From contig CM043966.1 of the NCBI GenBank assembly GCA_014529385.2, positions 102,993,087-103,057,086 of the forward strand: DNA of 64,000 nt, written 5' to 3'. A program made the translations under genes and the position numbers. This stretch comes from Adiantum capillus-veneris (taxonomy: Eukaryota; Streptophyta; Polypodiopsida; Polypodiales; Pteridaceae). Below are positions 55,759 through 64,000 of this stretch, piece by piece (positions within the stretch are counted from its first letter, which is position 1; each line of letters opens with the position of its first letter). The notes under the pieces were generated by a model. That model was given only the letters and a program-made list of their open reading frames with translations, ran no database searches and was not told the origin of the DNA.

Positions 55759-58081
55759 TTCCCTTCGCCAGCAGGGGGACAGAATTGAGCTAAGCTGAAG
55801 TTGGGTCTTTTTTATTGAAATGTATCAATGGCTATTTTGCTTAAGCTGAATTTGTATCATAGTAAATGAGGTAGATTTGTATCAGAAATGCAGATTTGCG
55901 GATTGCAAACATGGTTTAATCTATTGGGAGTTTTGTTCTTTAATTTGGCAGGAAATTGGCTTCATGCTGGCTATCATCTTACCGCTGCTACAGTGGGTCC
56001 ACCACTATTGTCATTGCCATTTGCCATGTCAAGCCTGGGATGGGGCCCTGGTATTTGCACCCTACTCCTGGCAGCAGCAGTCACATTGTATGAGTGCTTC
56101 CTGCTATCTATCACAACAGAGGAACTTAATGCTCGAGGATTACAATGTTTCCGATTTTGGGATGTCGCCTCTAATGTGATGGGTATGTGCTAATTTGCAG
56201 TTCATTGCATACATTTTTGGGTTGGAATCCATTAGCTTTGAATCTCACCTATTAACATTTCTTGTTTTTTTTTCAAAGAAATTAATTTCATATTTTGAAT
56301 TAATTTTGGACTCCACACTTCATAGATTCTAGACTAAAGAAAATGTAGCTATTTCTTTGCTTCTGTAGGAGGCATTTGATGACCTTCCCAAGGGTGCTTT
56401 CAACCACTGAGGCAATGATTTTAACCTCTATGAAAGCTTTTCCTACTAAGGCCAATCACTCTGGGCATGCCACACACCTTCCGAAAGCAGTTTGTGTGGA
56501 ATTGCAATTTGCTGTATAGAGCTAAGTTGGTTATAGAATGATGCAAATGGAGATGTCCTTCCCACAACCATGATGAAAATCACCAGCAAATTGTATCAAT
56601 CACTTGTGTCTGTCGAGGGACGAGACTTGGTATCTTGACGAGCTCTAAGAGGCCTCTATAAAGCCTTGCATGTCCTCTAGAAGGCCTCGCTGCCGGTATG
56701 GCCTCTGATCTAGCCAGGAAATGTGACTGTCAAGTCCTGCAATATACCGTAAGAAAGGCATCCTAGGGTGGTCCATGAGGATTAAGGGGTCCCTCCAAAA
56801 CCACTTTCCAAGGTTCCACTATAGATGTGTAAGAGGCTGTACACACAAAGGTCCACAGCCATTAATCCTTTCAGTCTGCCTCATCAGGTGCTATGTCTAT
56901 GAGCCACTATTGCGGAGCAGCAAGAACTCCGATCTGTTAAAAAGTGCACTTAATTTGAGGTCAAGGAAGACTCGTTGTATAACGTGAGAGAGTTTCCTCT
57001 CCTCCTGTACCTCAAAGAAACATTTTCTCCATCTACTGTACATGCCTTGAAAGTAATCAACAGCTCTAGGTGTGTAAAAGCACGCATTTAGGCAAGGGCT
57101 TGAAGCTGAAAAGGAATGTGCCAATCCACAAGAATCACTGCCTGTGTATGCTTTGCATCATCCGTACCATGACAAGGCTCGAGTTGTATCCAATCTCAAA
57201 GCTCCAAGCTCGACGGCATAGTGGATGAGAAACGTGGCACAAGGATTAGATATTACACTAATGCAAGCACCCTTGTTGTGCTACTACAATTTAGAGTATA
57301 GGTTCTACATGATATCTCTTGGACAAGCGAGAGTGTCTCTGATATCCTGTAGGAGCAGAAATGGTTGGGGCCAGCTACTCTTATAGTTTGGTTGTGCCTG
57401 AGATCTGCATCTGTTTTGGGGTACCACATGCATCTAGAGATGATAGAATGGATGCAGCTGATTTTGGAGGCACAACACGGGGTTTACGGTCCCTTAGCTT
57501 CTATGAGATGCTATAGAAGGTTTCTTACACTGGATATTTTATATCATCGAGGTAGCTAGCGCTGGACTTCGTGGTTTTGCTACACTGCCAGAGGTGGACA
57601 GAGCTTTTGGCAGATTTGTGTAGGATACTTACAACCAGAGAGCTTCTTCACCACTTCATTGATGTATCTGGTGGTTGTATGGGCATTTTTTCCATGATTT
57701 CATTGTATATCAGATCTTTCAGTCTTTTTCCCATATGTCTTGTATATGGTCCTTTTTCGCATCTTTTGTGACTTTGCATCACTTGTACTTTTGACCCTAT
57801 GGTTTGTAATCATTGAATATTTCTGGGGTTTTTTCCCCTATCAGATCCGTTATGTGTGTATGCCGGGGCAATGATAAATTTCGAGCACTTCTGCCTATGT
57901 GGCAGAAGCGCTCGCCTTAAAAAATTCCAAGTTAGTAAAATCGATACCTTTTGCTAGTGCCACGTAGGTACTAGCGCTCGAAATTTAACCGCGTGGGTGT
58001 ATGCCTACGAGCTGATGTTATGCCTTCGGGCTTGTAACTTTGATTACATAATACAAAAGGGTACCAAGCCCCATTTTTTTG

Positions 58082-58138
<57 letters not shown>

Positions 58139-60250
58139 CCATCTTTTTTGTTTCTTGTGCACAGGACCTAAATGGGCTCATTATTGCGTAGCTCCTTTGC
58201 AATATGTTATGTGCTACGCAGTTGTTATAGCTTTGATACTACTTGGTGGAGGAACATTGGAGGTAGGTTATGGATCTTGTCAAGTTTCCATTTTTTTTTT
58301 GTTGATGCCTACCACACAAAGTGGTCATGTAAGTATGGGTGGCATGATTATTATGTTTGGGGCCGGGGGGCGAGGAGGTCGTAAATAGGGGGTTTTCCTA
58401 GAGTGTCCACTCGCAGGTGGCATTCCTAATAGGGGGTTTTCCTAGAGTGTCCACTCGCAGGTGGCATTCCTTCTTATATATAGAGTGAATCCCCTGGGGG
58501 TACATTTACTTCTTTTGGCATAGAGCTTGTGCTGATCTAAGAGCTCTAATACTTTTCGAGCACGACCTTCATAGAGAGAGATTTGTGAAGGGATGGTAAC
58601 TATCGTTTGTTTTGATGGCAGGGCGTGTTTGGTACTGCCTTATCCAATGGTGGACATCTCAGACTCTATTATTATACTGCCACATTTGGAGCCTTTGCTC
58701 TGGTTCTTTCTCAGTTACCATCTTTTCACTCTCTTCGATTCTTTAATCTCTTGTCAATGCTATTGTGCCTTGGCTTCAGCATTTGCACAGTTGGTGCCTC
58801 CATTATTGCAGGTGATATTAAATAACAATCTTATGGATAGATTTCAATCCAACAGCTGAATGACATGAAGGTTTGAAGTTTTATGGTTTTTTCTAACAGG
58901 ACTTTCAGCTAAATCACCCCCCAAAGATTATTCTGTACATGGCTCGCCTCTCAATGTGATGTTCGGGACATTTAATGCTATATCCATTATGATAACGACC
59001 TATGCAAACCCGATGATTGTAGAGATACAGGTGATGGTTGTTTATGCAAGATTTGTGTGTCCTCGGTATAATTCTCATCATATGTTCCGAGTATTCAAGA
59101 GCTTTTAAGCTCTCAATTCATTATTATGTGGGTGCTGCCGATTTGTGAGTGCTAGAAATGATTTTTTTTCTAACAACTTGCAAAGCCTATACTACATGGA
59201 AAATTTTTAGAGGTAAAATCGACTAGATTTAAGTTCTTACGCAAGATCTCTTTAAATTTTGTAGGTTTTCTCCATCAAATTTAATTTTTAGAGGTAAATT
59301 TCAAAATTTGTATGTGGGAGTACAGTAAATCTAGGTTTCTATCGAGCACAAAACGTTTTTGTTAGTTTGCTTATGCTGTATGTACATCAAATTGTGTGCA
59401 TCCTTGAGCCTGGTTTAAGAATTTAATCACTGTTAAGGTGGTCAATCTCTTTTGTAGCATTGAATGTTATCTTACATGTAGAATAGAATAGCATTCAATA
59501 TAACAGGAATCTTGGATCTCCGCTTCTGTTATGCACGTAGCTAATTTATTTTTTAATGGTGTCTTCTAAAGGCAACATTGGTGCCCCCACCCACTAGCAA
59601 GATGCTCAAAGGCTTGCTGGTCTGTTACTCGATGTCGCTACTCACGTTCCTCTCCGTCTCCATATCTGGATACTGGGCCTTTGGAAGCTCTGCGAAGGGA
59701 ATAGTTTTCGACGACATGAAGTCCCTTGTGCCCAAATGGCTTTTTCTCCTCGCCAATGCTTTTGCGTGCCTACAGCTTATTGTTATGACGGTGGTAAGAC
59801 TCAAGTCTATACATCTAACCTTCTTGTGTTCTTTGCAAATGGAGCACTAAACTTTTCCTCCTTGAACAGGTATATCTGCAGCCTTTGTGTGCAAAATATG
59901 AGGGGCTTGTAGTAAATGTGAATGTGGGTCGGTTCTCTCCTCGCAATGCGCTCCTCCGATTTGTTGGCCGTTCTCTGTTTGTCTTAATAGCAATTCTTAT
60001 TGCTGCCGTGCTACCATCTTTTGCAGATTTTAGTGCTCTAATGGGTGCATTCGGATTCATGCCATTATGCATCATTCTGCCTTCGGTGTTCTATTTATCA
60101 GTTTTTAAGAAGAAATTATCTCAATGTCACTTGTTATGTACAGTGAATATTGCCATCATTCTGATTTTTTCAGTGCTTACTATTATTGGCACTGTTGCGG
60201 CTGTGCGGCAAATTGTACTGGATGTAAACCAGATCTTCCGTTTCACCTGA
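55598..60250 (+). CDS. AAAP amino acid transporter, GABA-transporter-like
   Basis: Seven exons with GT/AG introns and consistent phases: 55598-55673, 55952-56182, 58165-58262, 58622-58811, 58900-59030, 59572-59793, 59870-60250; 442 residues. The N terminus is short and soluble (MAPTQQPPVLATHADAGKAL). The family signature GNWLHAGYHLTAATVGPPLL opens the first membrane segment, and about ten hydrophobic segments follow. Other family marks are SQLPSFHSLRFFNLLS, PPPTSKMLKGLLVCYS, SISGYWAFGS and the C-terminal ALMGAFGFMPLCIILPSVFY. It resembles plant probable GABA transporters (GAT1/GAT2-like), proton-coupled carriers of the plasma membrane; substrate is not provable from sequence. The usual GNGI-PEIQ motif reads YANPMIVEIQ. 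Intron 2 is about 2 kb and contains a foldback element and a GA tract. Looks intact. Confidence 0.9.
55708..55757. repeat. (GA)n tract in transporter intron 1
   Basis: Slightly interrupted GA run about 35 bp after the first splice donor. Confidence 0.9.
56183..58164 (+). other. Intron 2 of the transporter
   Basis: About 2 kb, no supported coding sequence. Carries a small foldback element (57875-57987) and a (GA)n run (58085-58134) just before the acceptor. Confidence 0.8.
57875..57987. mobile_element. MITE-like foldback element
   Basis: 113 bp with terminal inverted repeats TAAATTTCGAGC / GCTCGAAATTTA. Inner hairpins include CTTCTGCC...GGCAGAAG and CTAGTGCC...GGTACTAG (imperfect). If TA is the target duplication the termini would be AATTTCGAGC. 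No coding capacity. Confidence 0.55.
58384..58471. repeat. Perfect 44-bp tandem duplication in intron 3
   Basis: 58384-58427 and 58428-58471 are identical (unit starting AATAGGGGGTTTTCC). A recent slip or duplication inside the intron between exons 3 and 4. Confidence 0.95.
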
Positions 60251-60257
60251 CGTCGGT

Positions 60258-60445
60258 GAGAGTGGCCTCTGTAGATGATGGGCTATTGATTGATTGAATT
60301 GTTATGCTGTAAGTTGCAGATGATGAGCATTGGGTACTATCATGAGAGTGGCCTCTGTAAATGATGAGGTTATTGATTGGTTTGAATTGATTGTTATGGT
60401 TGGCTTGTAATGCTATAAGTTGCAGATGATGAGCATTGGGTATTG
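60258..60445. repeat. Tandem duplication in the transporter 3' region
   Basis: 60258-60343 and 60344-60445 both run from GAGAGTGGCCTCTGTA to GATGATGAGCATTGGGTA, with small indels. It starts 8 bp after the stop codon, so it lies in the 3' UTR. Confidence 0.85.
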
Positions 60446-61082
60446 TTCACAACCTTTTACACTTGCTATGCCAGTATGGGTACTGTTGTCTTCAGCTAAT
60501 GGGCTCGTAGCAACGATGGTCTCATGGTCAGCGGCGCAAGAGCCATATAGGCATTGTCCTTGGGGCTATCATGATCTAGTGCAAACTGGAATGGCGGAAG
60601 GATCTCGAGCGATAATATCCTCTTTGTGTGATGCATTCAAGGAGGAGAAAGCCCTCCAATATATGTTACAAGGTTAGTAGCCCTAGCAATGCGAACACCC
60701 TATTGCCTAGTTGCTTCATACAGCAACCACAGGCTAATGAAAGTACAGATAAAACACTACCAAAAACCAGCTGCTTTTGACAATTGTACATTTGTTGCAG
60801 TTCAGAAGTTTGGTAACCATTGCTTTAAAATGCCACACATGCGCCCATTCTGGTTAAAGTTAAGACAACTTTCAAATTCACTATACAGATAATGCATGAT
60901 TGTAGTCTATTCCTTGCTAACTGGAACTCATCATATCTTGAATATAGATCTTCCATGTGTGATCATATCATATGCATATCATATACCAAAACTGTGGTTA
61001 ATTTCATCTGTGTGAGGAGAACTATGCCCACAAGAAGTTTTGGACAAATTCTCAGAATAATTCCCACATTGTGACTTACCTC
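60446..61082. other. Downstream spacer
   Basis: No gene recognised. The 85-aa frame at 60420-60677 has no motif I know. Confidence 0.6.
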
Positions 61083-61239
61083 AACATCATGAGCTTCTGT
61101 GAAGGAGGCACTGCATACCTAGCTAGGTATGGTTGGGGGCAGGGGACCGTTGGCCCGGTGGGGGGGGGGCCTGGGTCCCTTGCCCCCAATCGTACCTAGC
61201 TAGGTATGCGGTGCCTCTCGAGCAAAAGCTCATGATGTT
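61083..61239. repeat. Long imperfect inverted repeat (hairpin)
   Basis: Left arm 61083-61148 and right arm 61174-61239 pair over about 66 positions, with one bulge near the 14th base pair. The loop is GC-rich. Each arm contains the palindrome ACCTAGCTAGGT. It could be a MITE-like element or a small-RNA-type foldback; no match to a known microRNA was seen. Confidence 0.75.
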
Positions 61240-61307
61240 ATTCATTGTATGAACACTGGAAAAGACTCCGTTTCCCTACATGAGAAAATTTCTAAATCTT
61301 CTTGTGG

Positions 61308-61309
<2 letters not shown>

Positions 61310-61369
<60 letters not shown>

Positions 61370-61372
61370 ATT
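61310..61372. repeat. (CT)n(CA)n compound microsatellite
   Basis: About 18 CT units then about 13 CA units. Confidence 0.95.
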
Positions 61373-61845
61373 CATATTCCATGCAAGGCAGTGCCTTGGA
61401 GCTGCACTTTGAACTCGGACTCGAGCTGTGACGTCCCCATGACTTTGCTTACGCCTATTGAAGAACCCCCTAACCATTATCCTTGTGGGTCAAGATTCAG
61501 ATAGACCCTGATCTGCCGATAGATGGAAAATACTTGAGACTTGTGGGCCTTACCCTTCTCCCTTGAACACAACAGTGTTGTAAAGTTGCTTACAGACAGT
61601 CCATCCAAGCTTTGAACTCGCGGACTTGGAAGTCAGTTGGCAAAGAATTATTGGCTGCGAAAAGAGGGTAACGTACAAGAAAATAGGCAGCCACAAGCTG
61701 ACCCACTCCTCACTCTCTTAAACTAAGAAGTGCTAGTGTGTAGCACATGCTTGCCGTCCCCAAAAGTGGCGCGTAGACAGCCTAAGAACACCAATAATTT
61801 TTATGGTAACAAATCCCCGATGAGAAAGTGCTATGTCCTACATGA

Positions 61846-64000
61846 TCAGTCCACAAACGGGAGTAAGCCCAAAGCTTTGCGGAAAGCTTCAAACTTCCCA
61901 CGAAACACTACTTTTGTGAAAAGATTTGCAAGGTTGTCTTGTGTCGGCACATAAGCCGAACTGATCTTTCTTGCCGAGAGTCTCTCTCTGACATAGTGGT
62001 AAGGCACCTCAATGTGCTTTGTGTGAGCATGAAAAATTGGGTTCCTCACAACTACCAACGTGCTATGATTGTCAGTGTTGTATTCAACACCCAAATCATC
62101 CATAAAGGCGTATGATCCATACACAATAAACCGTAGCTGTGAAGATTGCCTTGTACTCAACCCTGAGCGCTCTGATTGTCAGTGTAGATGATAACGACAG
62201 TGTCGTATTCAACACCCAAATAATCCATAAGGCGTATGATCCATACACAATCAACCATAGCTGTGAAGATTGCCCTGTACTCATCCTTGCAATTGAAAGT
62301 GGCCACAATAAATTGCTTCTTGCTCAACCATGATATGCATGAATTGTCGAGCATGAAGCAAAAACCACTCATGCCATAACAACGAGCCCAATCCATGTTT
62401 GAAAAAAACATGTAAATGTGGCAGCAATGATCTCCCTTGGGATAAAACAACCCAAGATGTAAAGTGTCACTCAAGTAGCAAAAGATCCTCTTGACAACCT
62501 GCCAATGCTTAAGACTTTGGGCATAAACTTGCTAACCTGAGAGACTGCAAACTGAATATCTGGCCTCGTATTGCATACATAAATAAGGCATTGATAAAGA
62601 GTGACATTGACAGGATCACAACATCTATGAAGACTCAATTTGTAAATGTGTTTCCATGGGAGTAGTAATAGGTTTGCAGTCCTCAAGTTCAAATTTCCAT
62701 AGCAATGTTCATATGCAGCTTGTTTGGCACAAGCAATACCACCATCACATTGCTTAAACTGTATGTCCAAGTATTGATGCAACAGTTCCAAGTCTTTCAT
62801 ATTGAAAGTAGTATTTAAATCAATCTTAAATTCATTAATATGTCTCATTTGGTCCAGTGATCAGCAAATCATCCACATGCAGAACAATGATGAGAAATAT
62901 ATCACCCTCTTGACGTTTTACATACAAAGTGCTTTCTGTTGGACTGTTACGAAAGCCTTGTTCAACCAAATGAGTGTCAACTTTCTCATACCAAGCACGA
63001 GGACATTGCTTCAACACATACAAAGATTTCTTACATTTGCACAATTTATCTTCTTGTCCTTTTATGAAATTTTCACAAGGTTGTGTTACATAAACTTCCT
63101 CTAAATATATCACCATTCAAAAAAGCAGTAACAATGTTTGATTGGTGTACATTCCATCCAAAATGAGCTCCCAATGCAGGTATAAAACACACAGTAGTCT
63201 TACGACTAGTGGGAACACAAGTCTCTTCATAATCTATGCCTTGCTGTTGTGAAAAACCTTTTGCAACAAGTCAAGCCTTGTAGGGATCAATCTCACCATC
63301 CGGCTTAAGTTTCAACTTGTAAACCCACTTCGTACCAATGGCTTTTTTTCCAGGAGGCAAATCAAAGTCGTGTCATTTTCTGTAAGTGCATCATGTTTTG
63401 ATTGCATGGCAGCCATCCAATCTTTTGGATTTTGTGCTTCATCAAAAGACAAAGGTTCCTCTACATCACGTAAGCTAGAAAGAGCCAAAGCATAACAATA
63501 TAATACATAAGATGTATGGCGAAAACTTGAACGAGTACGACTAGATAAAGGTGCATCCAATTTACTATCACACAAAGCATGCACCATTCATTTTGGCATA
63601 CCTCTAGCCTGCTAATTCTCAGCCCTTTTCACATCAAGTACATCATGTATATCTGCATCAGTAATATGCTAATTTGTAGCATTTTTTGAAACCGCCATAT
63701 GTTGTATATTTGCCTCATTGGAATTTACATTCAAGTTTCCACCATTGAGAAGAGGTAACAAACTATCTTAAATGTCCTGTGAGCTTACATTACTGTCTCT
63801 AGTAATGCTAACAAGGGCTGAATAGAATCTTCCACAAACATAATATCTCGTGAAATAAATATATGTTTCGTCTGTGGATGGTATAATCTGTAACCTTTGC
63901 TCTCAATATTGTAACCAACAAAAATGCATTTAGCAGCCTATCATCCAATTTTTTACGATGCGTTTGTGGCACCAAAGCATAAGCCAAACAACCAAAAAAT
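61846..64000 (-). pseudogene. Decayed Ty1/copia polyprotein remnant
   Basis: Minus-strand pieces in copia order. The integrase/RT linker region (63587-63312) has PLSFDEAQNPKDWMAAMQSK. RT pieces follow: LEEVYVTQPC, KCKKSLYVLKQCPRAWYEK and LHVDDLLITG (63116-62835), then FNMKDLELLHQYLDIQF and NTRPDIQFAVSQVSKF (62848-62471). The RNase H end (62160-61846) has HTKHIEVPYHYVRERL and LANLFTK. Frames change several times. The part around 62090-62330 is duplicated, repeating a GVEY..VYGSYA-type stretch. Different family from the element at 25136-30708. It continues past the window edge; 63588-64000 still shows integrase-side sequence in fragments. No LTR is visible. Confidence 0.85.

Noticed and set aside
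57365-57771. Extra exons in transporter intron 2
   Set aside because: Frames have no similarity to the AAAP family and the flanking exons already join in phase.
60420-60677. Small ORF downstream of the transporter
   Set aside because: No motif, starts inside the duplicated 3' UTR and shows no splice or start context.

Overview
This window is nuclear DNA of a land plant. The evidence is spliced genes with GT/AG introns, plant-type CACTA transposons (tnp2 plus a Ptta/En-Spm-type accessory gene), Ty1/copia and very large Ty3/gypsy elements, a 5S-rRNA-derived short repeat and many long (GA)n/(CT)n runs. I cannot name the species. The one intact host gene is rather diverged from angiosperm homologues as I remember them, so a non-angiosperm is possible, but that is only an impression. 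Roughly four fifths of the window is transposon-derived, and insertions are nested in one another.

Layout. 286-871 and 11263-11650 are two halves of a tandem repeat split by a complete Ty3-type element on the minus strand (872-11262, TSD GAGCT). That element keeps gag and a protease but has no reverse transcriptase or integrase, and it carries a 5'-truncated CACTA fragment (4470-6608) with an apparently intact three-exon accessory gene. 11651-23448 is a CACTA block: an old fragment (11651-13933), an end-to-end element with CACTACAAGAGG termini (13934-23107) holding a decayed tnp2 gene and a decayed accessory gene, and a second CACTA-like terminus (23448). 25136-30708 is a complete Ty1/copia element (TSD GGCTC) whose single polyprotein frame has three stop codons. 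31830-32890 holds leucine-rich-repeat gene debris among microsatellites.

33892-54129 is a PARP1-like zinc-finger gene fragment on the minus strand. An intron of about 73 nt in it was hit by a 19.5-kb Ty3-type element (34138-53665, TSD CTATA). That element has a tRNA-Asp primer site, gag, protease, RT-RNase H, an integrase with a duplicated zinc-binding module, a second retropepsin-like domain after the integrase, an internal copy of its polypurine tract, a 16-bp palindrome recurring about every 300 bp in its noncoding parts, and extra 3' reading frames that I do not recognise.

54670-54946 is a composite SINE-like repeat: a 5S rRNA-like head, a tRNA-like pol III unit, an A-rich tail and a 9-bp target-site duplication. 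It lies upstream of the only convincing intact host gene, a seven-exon AAAP-family amino acid transporter of the GABA-transporter-like type (55598-60250, plus strand). The window ends in a decayed Ty1/copia remnant (61846-64000, minus strand). The retroelement proteins work together only in the usual way: Gag forms the particle, protease matures it, RT-RNase H copies the RNA and integrase inserts the copy. In every element here at least one of these functions is broken or missing.
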